Made by a program: the position numbers and the translations under genes. The notes under the pieces were generated by a model. The model saw nothing but the letters and a program-made list of their open reading frames with translations, searched no databases and was not told where the DNA came from. Positions 53,102-60,336 of a stretch of 64,000 nt of DNA are shown here, one piece after another. Each line of letters begins with the position of its first letter. Within the stretch, counting starts at the first letter, position 1. This DNA is from Parapedobacter defluvii (GTDB lineage Bacteria; Bacteroidota; Bacteroidia; Sphingobacteriales; Sphingobacteriaceae): assembly GCF_014642075.1 (NCBI RefSeq), contig NZ_BMIK01000005.1, forward strand, positions 62,001 to 126,000, read 5' to 3'.

Positions 53102-53136
53102 TACCTCGTACTTCTTACCTCGTACCTCGTACTTAA
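53102..53136. repeat. Heptamer tandem repeat downstream of dnaK
   Basis: Five 7-bp units in succession, TACCTCG, TACTTCT, TACCTCG, TACCTCG and TACTTAA, fill the space between the terminator and the dnaK stop codon. Three copies are identical. It lies inside the dnaK transcript's 3' end. Confidence 0.85.
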
Positions 53137-53139
53137 AAC

Positions 53140-55059
53140 CTACTTCTTATCGTTGTCCTTCACTTCTTCGTATTCCACGTCGGTCACATCTTCTCCGGCA
53201 TTGGCAGTCGATTGACCTGCATCCTCTCCGGCTTGTCCATTGGCCGATGCTTCCTGGGAAGCTTTGTACATATCTTCAGAAGCTGCATTCCAAGCTGTCT
53301 GTAATTCGGCTTGAGCGGCGTCGATAGCGGTGAAATCTTTTGCTGCATACGCATCTTTCAGTTTCTTCAAGCCATCTTCGATAGGAGCCTTTTTGTCAGC
53401 ACCGATCTTATCGCCGTATTCTTTCAGCTGCTTCTCGGTAGAGAAGATCAACGCGTCGGCTGCATTCAGCTTGTCGATTTCTTCTTTTGCTTTCTTGTCA
53501 GCTTCTGCATTGGCTTCTGCTTCCTGCTTCATTTTCTTGATTTCATCGTCGGTCAGCCCAGAAGATGCTTCAATACGGATTTTTTGTTCCTTGCCGGTTG
53601 CTTTGTCCTTCGCGGAAACATGCAGGATACCGTTTGCGTCGATGTCGAACGTGACCTCGATTTGCGGTACGCCGCGCGGAGCAGGCGGAATGCCGTCCAG
53701 GTGGAATCGTCCAATGGTACGGTTCTGGGAAGCCATAGGCCGTTCACCCTGCAGGATGTGTATTTCCACAGAAGGCTGGTTGTCCGATGCCGTGGAGAAC
53801 ACTTCCGATTTCTTGGTCGGAATGGTCGTATTTGCTTCGATCAGTTTGGTCATTACGCCCCCCATCGTTTCGATACCCAATGAAAGCGGGGTTACGTCAA
53901 GCAGCAGTACGTCTTTCACTTCGCCCGTGAGAACGCCGCCTTGGATAGCAGCACCCAAAGCAACCACTTCGTCCGGATTCACACCTTTAGAAGGCTCTTT
54001 TCCGAAGAATTTCTTCACGGCTTCCTGAATGGCCGGGATACGCGTAGAACCACCCACCAGGATGATTTCATCGATGTCGGAAGGTGAATAACCCGCATTT
54101 TTCAACGCTGATCTACAGGGGTCGATTGTCCGCTTGATCAGGTTGTCTGCCAGTTGTTCAAACTTCGCACGGCTCAACGTACGGACCAAGTGCTTGGGGC
54201 CGGTCTGATCTGCTGTAATGTACGGCAGGTTAATTTCAGTGGATGACGAACTGGAAAGTTCTATTTTGGCTTTCTCTGCCGCTTCTTTCAACCGTTGCAA
54301 CGCCATCGGATCCTTACTCAGGTCAAAACCGTTGTTATCGTTCTTGAACTCGTTGTTTAACCAATCGATGATAACTTGGTCGAAGTCGTCACCACCCAGG
54401 TGAGTGTCGCCATCGGTTGATTTTACTTCAAATACTCCGTCACCCAATTCCAATATGGAGACGTCGTGCGTACCACCACCGCAGTCAAATACCGCGATTT
54501 TCATGTCCTTATTGGATTTATCCAATCCATAGGCCAAGGCAGCCGCAGTAGGTTCGTTGATGATCCGTTTTACATTCAGCCCTGCAATCTCGCCAGCCTC
54601 TTTGGTGGCCTGACGTTGGGCATCGTTAAAGTAAGCGGGTACGGTAATAACCGCTTCGGTTACTTCATGGCCAAGGAAATCTTCTGCAGTTTTTTTCATT
54701 TTCTGTAAAATCATTGCGGAAATTTCCTGAGGGGTGTATTTACGGTCGTCGATCTCCACGCGCGGCGTGTTGTTATCGCCTTTCACGATCGCATAAGGTA
54801 CCCGTTTTGCCTCTTTGAGTGCTTCGTCATAGTTGGTACCCATAAACCGCTTGATCGAGTAAACAGTTTTTTTCGGATTGGTAATGGCTTGGCGCTTCGC
54901 TGGGTCCCCCACTTTGCGCTCGCCATTCTCTACGAATGCCACAATCGAAGGTGTCGTGCGTTTTCCTTCGTTGTTGGTGATGACTACCGGCTCATTCCCC
55001 TCCATCACAGCTACGCAAGAGTTGGTAGTTCCTAAGTCAATTCCAATAATTTTTGCCAT
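53140..55059 (-). CDS. dnaK: Molecular chaperone DnaK (Hsp70)
   Basis: Complete 639-residue Hsp70 chaperone that refolds proteins with DnaJ and GrpE. The start at 55059 gives the universal [18 protein letters not shown]; upstream in-frame codons up to 55134 add 25 unrelated residues. Signatures seen are the phosphate-binding [37 protein letters not shown] and [18 protein letters not shown], then the substrate-binding beta domain and helical lid ending in [12 protein letters not shown]. Cys in FDCGGGTHD replaces the more common Leu, as in many Bacteroidota. It is monocistronic here; dnaJ and grpE are not in the window, and no CIRCE element was seen upstream. A palindrome ATGACA-ATG-TGTCAT lies at 55194-55208. 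Confidence 0.98.
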   Translation of the reverse strand: MAKIIGIDLGTTNSCVAVMEGNEPVVITNNEGKRTTPSIVAFVENGERKVGDPAKRQAITNPKKTVYSIKRFMGTNYDEALKEAKRVPYAIVKGDNNTPRVEIDDRKYTPQEISAMILQKMKKTAEDFLGHEVTEAVITVPAYFNDAQRQATKEAGEIAGLNVKRIINEPTAAALAYGLDKSNKDMKIAVFDCGGGTHDVSILELGDGVFEVKSTDGDTHLGGDDFDQVIIDWLNNEFKNDNNGFDLSKDPMALQRLKEAAEKAKIELSSSSSTEINLPYITADQTGPKHLVRTLSRAKFEQLADNLIKRTIDPCRSALKNAGYSPSDIDEIILVGGSTRIPAIQEAVKKFFGKEPSKGVNPDEVVALGAAIQGGVLTGEVKDVLLLDVTPLSLGIETMGGVMTKLIEANTTIPTKKSEVFSTASDNQPSVEIHILQGERPMASQNRTIGRFHLDGIPPAPRGVPQIEVTFDIDANGILHVSAKDKATGKEQKIRIEASSGLTDDEIKKMKQEAEANAEADKKAKEEIDKLNAADALIFSTEKQLKEYGDKIGADKKAPIEDGLKKLKDAYAAKDFTAIDAAQAELQTAWNAASEDMYKASQEASANGQAGEDAGQSTANAGEDVTDVEYEEVKDNDKK

Positions 55060-55213
55060 ATCTATATTTCCTTTTCTACGTTGATGATTAAAATCAATTG
55101 CTTTAATCCATGTAACAAGCCTTGTGCCAATCACTTCTTCGGTGCCAATTATCGCCTGAGGGCTAAAAAAACGTCATTACCGGTGACCTGATCATGACAA
55201 TGTGTCATTTGGT

Positions 55214-55248
55214 GAGACATCAGATATGAGACGTGAGATATGAGACAT
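55214..55248. repeat. Heptamer tandem repeat upstream of dnaK and yjbR-like gene
   Basis: Five 7-bp units in succession, GAGACAT, CAGATAT, GAGACGT, GAGATAT and GAGACAT, in the gap between the divergent dnaK and YjbR-like genes. The first and last units are identical, and the array reads GA-GACAT/GATAT alternately. It is different in sequence from the heptamer array on the other side of dnaK. Confidence 0.85.
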
Positions 55249-55298
55249 TCCGTTTTCATTTTTTTATTTTTGACTTTTCAATTTTTTACTTTTACACC

Positions 55299-55664
55299 AT
55301 GCATATTGAACAATTGCGCGATTACTGCCTTAGCAAACGCGGTGTAACCGAGAGTTGCCCTTTCGGGCCGGATACGCTGGTATTTAAGGTCGCGGATAAA
55401 ATGTTTCTCTTAACCGGTTTAGATGGACAACCGCTGGTGTTTAGCGCAAAATGCGACCCGGAGTATGCCATCGAATTGCGTGAGCGTTATCCACATGCGG
55501 TGCGGGGAGCTTATCACATGAATAAACGGCATTGGAATGAGGTGGTTTGCAATGGGGAACTGGATGATCAGCTGTTAATCAGGCTGATTGACCATAGCTA
55601 CGAATTAGTCGTGATGGGCCTGCCAAAATTGTTGCGTGAGCGCCTCTTAAACAACCTTATTTGA
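55299..55664 (+). CDS. MmcQ/YjbR-family protein
   Basis: A 121-residue protein of the MmcQ/YjbR family (CyaY-like fold, thought to bind DNA). Family motifs are LRDYCLSKRGVTESCPFGPDTLVFKVADKMFLL, then SAKCDPEYAIELRERYP and GAYHMNKRHWNEV. ATG 55299 gives the normal family start MHIEQLRDYC; the frame runs upstream into a Phe-rich, low-complexity stretch that is not likely coding. Its exact role is unsettled. The thioredoxin-like gene follows after 53 nt, with its own promoter-like element. Confidence 0.9.
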   Translation: MHIEQLRDYCLSKRGVTESCPFGPDTLVFKVADKMFLLTGLDGQPLVFSAKCDPEYAIELRERYPHAVRGAYHMNKRHWNEVVCNGELDDQLLIRLIDHSYELVVMGLPKLLRERLLNNLI

Positions 55665-55696
55665 CACTCAGCCGACTGTTATGTGGGCGGGGACAC

Positions 55697-55704
55697 TATC
55701 TTTG
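55697..55704 (+). promoter_or_regulatory. Putative -7 element for the thioredoxin-like gene
   Basis: TATCTTTG is an exact TAnnTTTG match in the 53-bp gap after the YjbR-like gene, placing the transcript start about 7-15 nt before the ATG codons at 55718 and 55727. The -33 element is not convincing. Confidence 0.4.
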
Positions 55705-55717
55705 CATCCGACTAAAA

Positions 55718-56293
55718 ATGCATCATATGGATTTTCATCGGTATTTACTGGTATTTGAAGATATATTACACGCTTCGCCTCCTTCTGCTCCCTACGACAA
55801 CGCTGCGTATCTTGACTATGCTAAACTTAATTGGTCGAGGATGAGCCGATGGTTGAAAAAAGGGGTGTTGAGCGAAGTGGTGGTGGAAACGGTTCGTCGT
55901 ATCAACGCACCTCAACACTGGCTGGTGATCACCGAGCCGTGGTGTGGTGACGCTGCACATACCTTGCCGTTTATTCAATTGATCGCCCAGCAAAACACGC
56001 ATATTTCAGTGGAATACGAGTTGCGCGATTCTCCACCTTTCCGCATCGAGAAGTACCTGACCAATGGCAGCAAGTCGATCCCCAAATTGATCATACGTGA
56101 TGGAAAGGGGAATGATCTGGCAACTTGGGGACCACGGCCCGCAGCTTGCCAGCAACTCTATGATCAGCTGAAGGTAGAAGGTGCAGATTTTGAAACGCAA
56201 AAAGTGGCGCTACAAAATTGGTATAACGCAGATAAAGGTCAGTCGCTGCAACAGGAACTTTGCGAGCTGATTGCTGAGGTCGTCTCCCATTGA
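55718..56293 (+). CDS. Single-cysteine thioredoxin-fold protein
   Basis: A 191-residue cytoplasmic thioredoxin-like protein, starting at ATG 55718 or, three codons later, 55727. The active-site region is VITEPWCGDAAHTLPF, which has Trp-Cys-Gly-Asp instead of Cys-x-x-Cys, so it cannot form the usual internal disulfide. The later cis-Pro loop is present in SKSIPKLIIRDGKG. The pattern is that of the Thioredoxin_9 group, of unknown substrate. It may work by a monothiol mechanism. It lies upstream of the DNA-linked radical SAM operon but has a separate promoter-like element. Confidence 0.85.
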   Translation: MHHMDFHRYLLVFEDILHASPPSAPYDNAAYLDYAKLNWSRMSRWLKKGVLSEVVVETVRRINAPQHWLVITEPWCGDAAHTLPFIQLIAQQNTHISVEYELRDSPPFRIEKYLTNGSKSIPKLIIRDGKGNDLATWGPRPAACQQLYDQLKVEGADFETQKVALQNWYNADKGQSLQQELCELIAEVVSH

Positions 56294-56322
56294 TTTTTAT
56301 CCATGGGATTTTATTCTTTTTA

Positions 56323-56354
56323 TTTGTCGTAGTGAAGCTATTTTACTAATTTTG
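56323..56354 (+). promoter_or_regulatory. Promoter of the radical SAM/DUF4130 operon
   Basis: TTTG at 56323-56326, a 20-nt spacer and TAATTTTG at 56347-56354 give a near-ideal Bacteroidota promoter, with a predicted start near 56361, 13 nt before the ATG at 56374. The -7 element lies inside an inverted repeat. Confidence 0.7.
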
Positions 56355-56366
56355 TTAGTAAAATAG
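56338..56366. promoter_or_regulatory. 12-bp perfect inverted repeat, likely operator
   Basis: Arms CTATTTTACTAA (56338-56349) and TTAGTAAAATAG (56355-56366) are exact reverse complements around a 5-bp centre. The element covers the -7 box and the transcription start, so a bound repressor would block initiation. Since the left arm lies upstream of the start, it is unlikely to act as an RNA hairpin. Confidence 0.75.
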
Positions 56367-56373
56367 TAAATAA

Positions 56374-57615
56374 ATGCAAATAGAAGAAAAGCTGAATATA
56401 CTGGCCGATGCGGCCAAATACGACGTTTCATGTGCGTCTAGTGGGGGAACCCGCAAAAATAGCGGAAAAGGATTGGGCAATAGCCATCAATCCGGGATTT
56501 GCCACAGCTACACGGAAGACGGCCGCTGTGTGTCGTTGTTGAAGATTTTACTGACCAATCACTGCATTTACGACTGTGCATTCTGTGTGTCACGCCGCAG
56601 TAACGACATCCGCCGGGCGGCCTTCAAGGTACAGGAGGTAGTCGATCTAACCATTAATTTTTACCGGCGGAATTACATTGAAGGGCTTTTCCTGAGTTCG
56701 GGCATTTTCAAGAATGCCGATTACACCATGGAGCGCCTCTTGCAGATCGTCAAGAAACTCCGCACGGAAGAACGGTTTCACGGTTACATTCATTTAAAGA
56801 CCATTCCCGGTGCGAGCGAGCAATTGGTCAGGGAAGCTGGCCTGTATGCCGACCGGATGAGCATCAACCTGGAGCTGCCCACGGAAGCGGGGCTGAAACA
56901 GCTGGCGCCGGAAAAGTCGCACGAGGAGGTGAAAAAGCCGCTCGACTGGGTGAATAAATCGATGATCCAGCTGAATGAGGAACGCCAACTGATGCGGCGC
57001 GTGCCGACATTCGTGCCCGCCGGGCAGAGCACGCAACTGGTGGTGGGAGCCACGGCAGAAAGTGATAAAGACATTCTGTACACTGCCGATCGTTTTTACC
57101 GGGACTATGGGTTAAAGCGTGTGTACTATTCCGGCTATATTCCGGTCAGTGAAGACCACCGGTTGCCAACGATCGGTAGCCATCCGCCGTTGCTGCGGGA
57201 AAATCGCTTATACCAAACGGACTGGCTGATGCGGTTTTATGGTTTCGAGGTGTCGGAACTGCTCAATGACGACCATCCCTTTCTGGATACGGCCATCGAT
57301 CCCAAACTGAGCTGGGCGCTCCGTCATCCGCAGGTGTTTCCCATAGACGTCAATACCGCGGAATACCGGATGATTTTGAGGGTTCCCGGAATCGGTGTCG
57401 GATCCGCGCAGAAAATCGTACAGGCACGGAAATTCGGTAAACTGCGTTTCGATCAGTTGCGGAAAATCGGGGTGGCGCTCAACCGGGCCCGCCATTTTAT
57501 CTGGTGTGCCGACAGCGTTCTGTCCTTACGTGAACCCTCACCGATGGAGATCAGGCAACGTATCCTCGCCTCGCAGGCGTACCGGTTTTCCCCCACGCAA
57601 CTGAGCTTGTTTTAG
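56374..57615 (+). CDS. Radical SAM protein linked to DNA modification or repair
   Basis: A 413-residue radical SAM enzyme with the cluster motif CIYDCAFC (Cys64, Cys68, Cys71). The N-terminus has an SSGGTRKNSGKGLGNSHQSGICHSY segment, and the C-terminus a helix-hairpin-helix-like region (ILRVPGIGVGSAQKIVQ, then LRKIGVALNRARHFIW) suited to non-specific DNA binding. It matches the family annotated as putative DNA modification/repair radical SAM protein, whose partner gene encodes a DUF4130 protein and is in some genomes fused to uracil-DNA glycosylase. The partner begins 3 nt downstream here. The biochemical reaction is not known to me. The promoter overlaps a perfect inverted repeat. Confidence 0.9.
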   Translation: MQIEEKLNILADAAKYDVSCASSGGTRKNSGKGLGNSHQSGICHSYTEDGRCVSLLKILLTNHCIYDCAFCVSRRSNDIRRAAFKVQEVVDLTINFYRRNYIEGLFLSSGIFKNADYTMERLLQIVKKLRTEERFHGYIHLKTIPGASEQLVREAGLYADRMSINLELPTEAGLKQLAPEKSHEEVKKPLDWVNKSMIQLNEERQLMRRVPTFVPAGQSTQLVVGATAESDKDILYTADRFYRDYGLKRVYYSGYIPVSEDHRLPTIGSHPPLLRENRLYQTDWLMRFYGFEVSELLNDDHPFLDTAIDPKLSWALRHPQVFPIDVNTAEYRMILRVPGIGVGSAQKIVQARKFGKLRFDQLRKIGVALNRARHFIWCADSVLSLREPSPMEIRQRILASQAYRFSPTQLSLF

Positions 57616-57618
57616 CAT

Positions 57619-58401
57619 ATGGAAACGTATGTATTTGATGGTTCGTTAACCGGGTTACTTTCGGCGGTCTTCATCGCCTACGAGCGGAGATCGGATGCCG
57701 TGAAGGTGGTGAGTCAAGATCGGTACCAGCCGGATCTGCTTGGGGGTGGGATAAAGATAGATGCAGATTCCCGGCAGGCTGACCGGGTCTGGAAGGGATT
57801 GGCCAAACGTGTGGGGGCGGCGGGGTTGAACACGTTCTACGCTGCTTTCCTTGGTGAGGATGCGCAGGGCTACCAATCCCTGTTTGACTTATCAAGGGCT
57901 GTTTTTGACCGTGGCGGTGACATCATGGAAGACTTTGGCAATGTGCAGTTGCTCTTCGTTTCGCAATTGGCCCGCAAGGTACACCGCGAAAAACACCGGA
58001 TGGAAGCGTTTGTTCGTTTCCAGAAGACAGCGGACGGCCTGTTTACGTCATTCGTAGCCCCCGATTACAACGTATTGCCACTGATCCGGAGGCATTTTAC
58101 CGACCGGTATGCCGACCAGCGCTGGCTCATTTACGACAGCAAGCGTAAATACGGACTTTATTACGACGGAGACAGCACCGCCGAAGTGGAGATCGAGTTT
58201 TCCGGGCCGACAGGTAAGATGCGCACCTCCTCATTGCCGGAAAATGTGTTGGCAGAAGATGAGGGATTGTATCAGCGCCTTTGGAAGGGATATTTTAACC
58301 ATACCAACATTGCCGCTCGCAAGAATACCAAGCTCCATATCCGCCACATTCCCAAACGGTATTGGCGCTACCTGACGGAGAAATCCGATCTACATCTTTA
58401 A
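57619..58401 (+). CDS. DUF4130 (TIGR03915-type) partner of the radical SAM protein
   Basis: A 260-residue protein starting 3 nt after the radical SAM gene. Features of the family are an N-terminal YVFDGSLTGLLSAVFIAYERR, a middle KVHREKHRMEAFVRFQKTADGLFTSFVAPDYNVLPLIRRHFTDRY, and a C-terminal YQRLWKGYFNHTNIAARKNTKLHIRHIPKRYWRYLTE. The many Lys/Arg/His near the end suggest nucleic acid contact. In other bacteria the same domain is fused to a uracil-DNA glycosylase; no glycosylase is present in this gene or window. Its last 12 bp overlap the end of the convergent oxygenase gene. Function unknown. Confidence 0.88.
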   Translation: METYVFDGSLTGLLSAVFIAYERRSDAVKVVSQDRYQPDLLGGGIKIDADSRQADRVWKGLAKRVGAAGLNTFYAAFLGEDAQGYQSLFDLSRAVFDRGGDIMEDFGNVQLLFVSQLARKVHREKHRMEAFVRFQKTADGLFTSFVAPDYNVLPLIRRHFTDRYADQRWLIYDSKRKYGLYYDGDSTAEVEIEFSGPTGKMRTSSLPENVLAEDEGLYQRLWKGYFNHTNIAARKNTKLHIRHIPKRYWRYLTEKSDLHL

Positions 58402-59316
58402 ACCGATCTCGCGCAGTCGCTCGTCGAGGTATTCGCCGGCGGTGACGTCCGCATACGCTTTTGGATGTCCGGCATCGATGCAGAAATCCAACGCCGCCAG
58501 GCTCATGTCGGCTTTGGGATGCAGGAAAAAGGGTACGGAAAAACGCGAGATTTTCATCATCTCCCTTGGCGGATTGACCACCCGGTGGGTGGTGGATTTC
58601 AGCTTGTTGTTGGTAAGGCGTTGCAGCATATCCCCCACATTGACCACGATGTCTTCGCCGTGGGCCTTCACCGGGTACCAGGTGCCGTCGCGGGTGAGGA
58701 CTTCCAACCCATCCGCACTGGCGCCGATGAGCAACGTGATGAGGTTGATGTCTTCATGCGCCCCTGCACGAACGGCGTCTTCGGGCAGGCTGTCGGGATC
58801 ATCAATCGGAAAGTAGTGGATGGCCCGCAGAATGGAATTGCCCTGTATGACTTTTTCTTCGAAATACGTTTCCTCCAAGCAGAGGTACGCCGCAATGGCT
58901 TTGAGTAATTCGCGCCCCGCTGTTTCCAGTCGTCGGTATACTTCACCCGTCACCTCATCGAAGCTTGGTAATTCGTCTACCACCGGATTTTCGTCCTGTC
59001 CACGCTGCCAAAATTCCTTCAGGTCAGGCACCTTGGCATCCTTCGCCTTTTCCTTGCCTTTTGAGGTGTATCCGCGCTGGCCGGCGAGGCCTGGGATTTC
59101 GTATTTCAGCTTGGTCGACTCCGGCAATGCAAAAAAGGCTTTTACCGTTTCGTATAGCAAATCAATCAACGTTTTGTCCATACCGTGATTGGCAATGATG
59201 ACGAAGCCGGTCTCATTGAACGCCTTGCCGATGGCCTGCGAAAATTGATGGCGCTGCTGGGCGGTACCTTGGGTGTAATCGTTTAGGTCGAGCCTGGGAA
59301 TATTTATGATGGACAT
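58390..59316 (-). CDS. Isopenicillin N synthase-like Fe(II)/2-oxoglutarate dioxygenase
   Basis: A 308-residue oxygenase of the isopenicillin N synthase/2-oxoglutarate family. The conserved DIOX_N part opens with IPRLDLNDYT and GKAFNETGFVIIANHGM. The iron-binding facial triad is HxD in GAHEDINLITLL and the distal His in KSTTHRVVNPP, and the 2-oxoglutarate-binding RFS is in KISRFSVPFFLHP. Plant gibberellin-type and bacterial flavonol-like oxygenases share this layout; the substrate here is unknown. It is transcribed toward the radical SAM operon, with which it overlaps by 12 bp, and it shows no operon partner of its own besides possibly cobA upstream on the same strand, 42 nt away. Confidence 0.92.
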   Translation of the reverse strand: MSIINIPRLDLNDYTQGTAQQRHQFSQAIGKAFNETGFVIIANHGMDKTLIDLLYETVKAFFALPESTKLKYEIPGLAGQRGYTSKGKEKAKDAKVPDLKEFWQRGQDENPVVDELPSFDEVTGEVYRRLETAGRELLKAIAAYLCLEETYFEEKVIQGNSILRAIHYFPIDDPDSLPEDAVRAGAHEDINLITLLIGASADGLEVLTRDGTWYPVKAHGEDIVVNVGDMLQRLTNNKLKSTTHRVVNPPREMMKISRFSVPFFLHPKADMSLAALDFCIDAGHPKAYADVTAGEYLDERLREIGLKM

Positions 59317-59358
59317 ACTATGGTTTTTTTAGGTAAAGATAAGGGTTTTTGACGATTT

Positions 59359-60072
59359 TCAAGACACATGCGGGTGAAGACTCACTACATCGCCGATAAC
59401 AATAATAGCTGGATGCGACAGGTTTTGACTGCTCGCTATTGCCGGCAAATCCGACACCTGACATCGCACTTGTTTCTGATGGGGTAGTGTGGCATGTTGG
59501 ATGATGGCTGCGGGTGTCTGTCCTTTCCCGCCCCTGAGGTAAATGCGGGCTATTTCAGTAAGCTTGTTCATTCCCATGTAAATGACCACGGTTGCCCGGC
59601 TTTGTATGGCCAATTGCAGATCGGAAGAAAAACTGCCATTTTCTTTCGTACCGGTAAGCACCCAAATGCCCTCACTGGTCCCGCGATGCGTCAGTGGAAT
59701 ATGATGGTACCCGCAACCCTGCATGCTGCTGATGCCCGGGATATACTCTGCTATTATACCGTGCTCTTCGGCATAACACAATTCCTCAAACCCCCTTCCG
59801 AAAATATAGGGATCGCCACCCTTCAACCGCACAACCCGGGAAAATCGGTGGCAATACCAACTAATAAGCGCATGTATCTCTTCCTGCTGAATGTGGTTTT
59901 GGTAAGGTTTTTTGCCGACATATACCTTGATGCAACGTTTGGGGGTTAAATTCAATAGATTTTCGTTGGTTAAGTGGTCGTAAAGCACGACATCTGCTGA
60001 TTTTAGCGTTTTATGTGCTTTTATTGTTAACAATTCTGGGTCTCCAGGTCCTGATCCGACAATATATAGCAT
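59359..60072 (-). CDS. cobA: Uroporphyrinogen-III C-methyltransferase (SumT)
   Basis: A 237-residue SAM-dependent methyltransferase that makes precorrin-2 for sirohaem. Motifs are YIVGSGPGDPELLTIKA at the start, the VVLYDHLTN stretch, VVRLKGGDPYIFGRGFEE and YIPGISSM, with TTP-like PLTHRGTSEG and a C-terminal HPAIIVIGDVV. The full set fits CobA. It is divergent from nirB, whose product needs sirohaem, and 264 bp separate them, so they are probably controlled together. The later sirohaem steps (dehydrogenation and iron insertion) are not encoded in the window. Confidence 0.96.
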   Translation of the reverse strand: MLYIVGSGPGDPELLTIKAHKTLKSADVVLYDHLTNENLLNLTPKRCIKVYVGKKPYQNHIQQEEIHALISWYCHRFSRVVRLKGGDPYIFGRGFEELCYAEEHGIIAEYIPGISSMQGCGYHHIPLTHRGTSEGIWVLTGTKENGSFSSDLQLAIQSRATVVIYMGMNKLTEIARIYLRGGKGQTPAAIIQHATLPHQKQVRCQVSDLPAIASSQNLSHPAIIVIGDVVSLHPHVS

Positions 60073-60235
60073 ATTTTTTTTTTTGTGTTAGTGTTATTTT
60101 TTAAAAAAATTCAAAAAAATAATTCATTATATATTTATATTTCAATTGATTTTAAAATTTCATTTATTATTTTATTAAAATTTCATGTTTTTACATATAA
60201 ATACAATTAAAATATATCAAAAATATTGAAAATAT

Positions 60236-60249
60236 ATGATATAAATCAT
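60236..60249. promoter_or_regulatory. Candidate FNR/CRP-family binding site between cobA and nirB
   Basis: ATGAT-ATAA-ATCAT is a perfect inverted repeat with the TGAT-N4-ATCA core of FNR-like sites, in the middle of the 264-bp divergent region. A second, weaker repeat, AATCA-N8-TGATT, is at 60297-60314. The whole region is very AT-rich, so chance palindromes are more likely here than elsewhere. The start of nirB is uncertain in promoter terms: TATTTTAG at 60281-60288 is a near -7 match. Confidence 0.4.
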
Positions 60250-60336
60250 GTATTATTTGAAATTTACAAAATTTATAATGTATTTTAGCGGGAATAAATC
60301 ATGTTTTTGTGATTCGCATATAAAATATTTGATATT

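Noticed and set aside
53330-54028. Long open frame opposite dnaK (232 codons, plus strand)
   Set aside because: It is the mirror of a highly conserved coding strand; the translation is low in complexity and shows no known domain.
55060-55134. Extended N-terminus of DnaK from an upstream in-frame codon
   Set aside because: The canonical [14 protein letters not shown] start is at 55059; the 25 upstream residues match nothing in Hsp70 proteins.
53102-55248. Heptamer arrays as CRISPR or insertion-sequence ends
   Set aside because: Repeat units are only 7 bp without unique spacers, and there is no cas gene, transposase or terminal inverted repeat around them.
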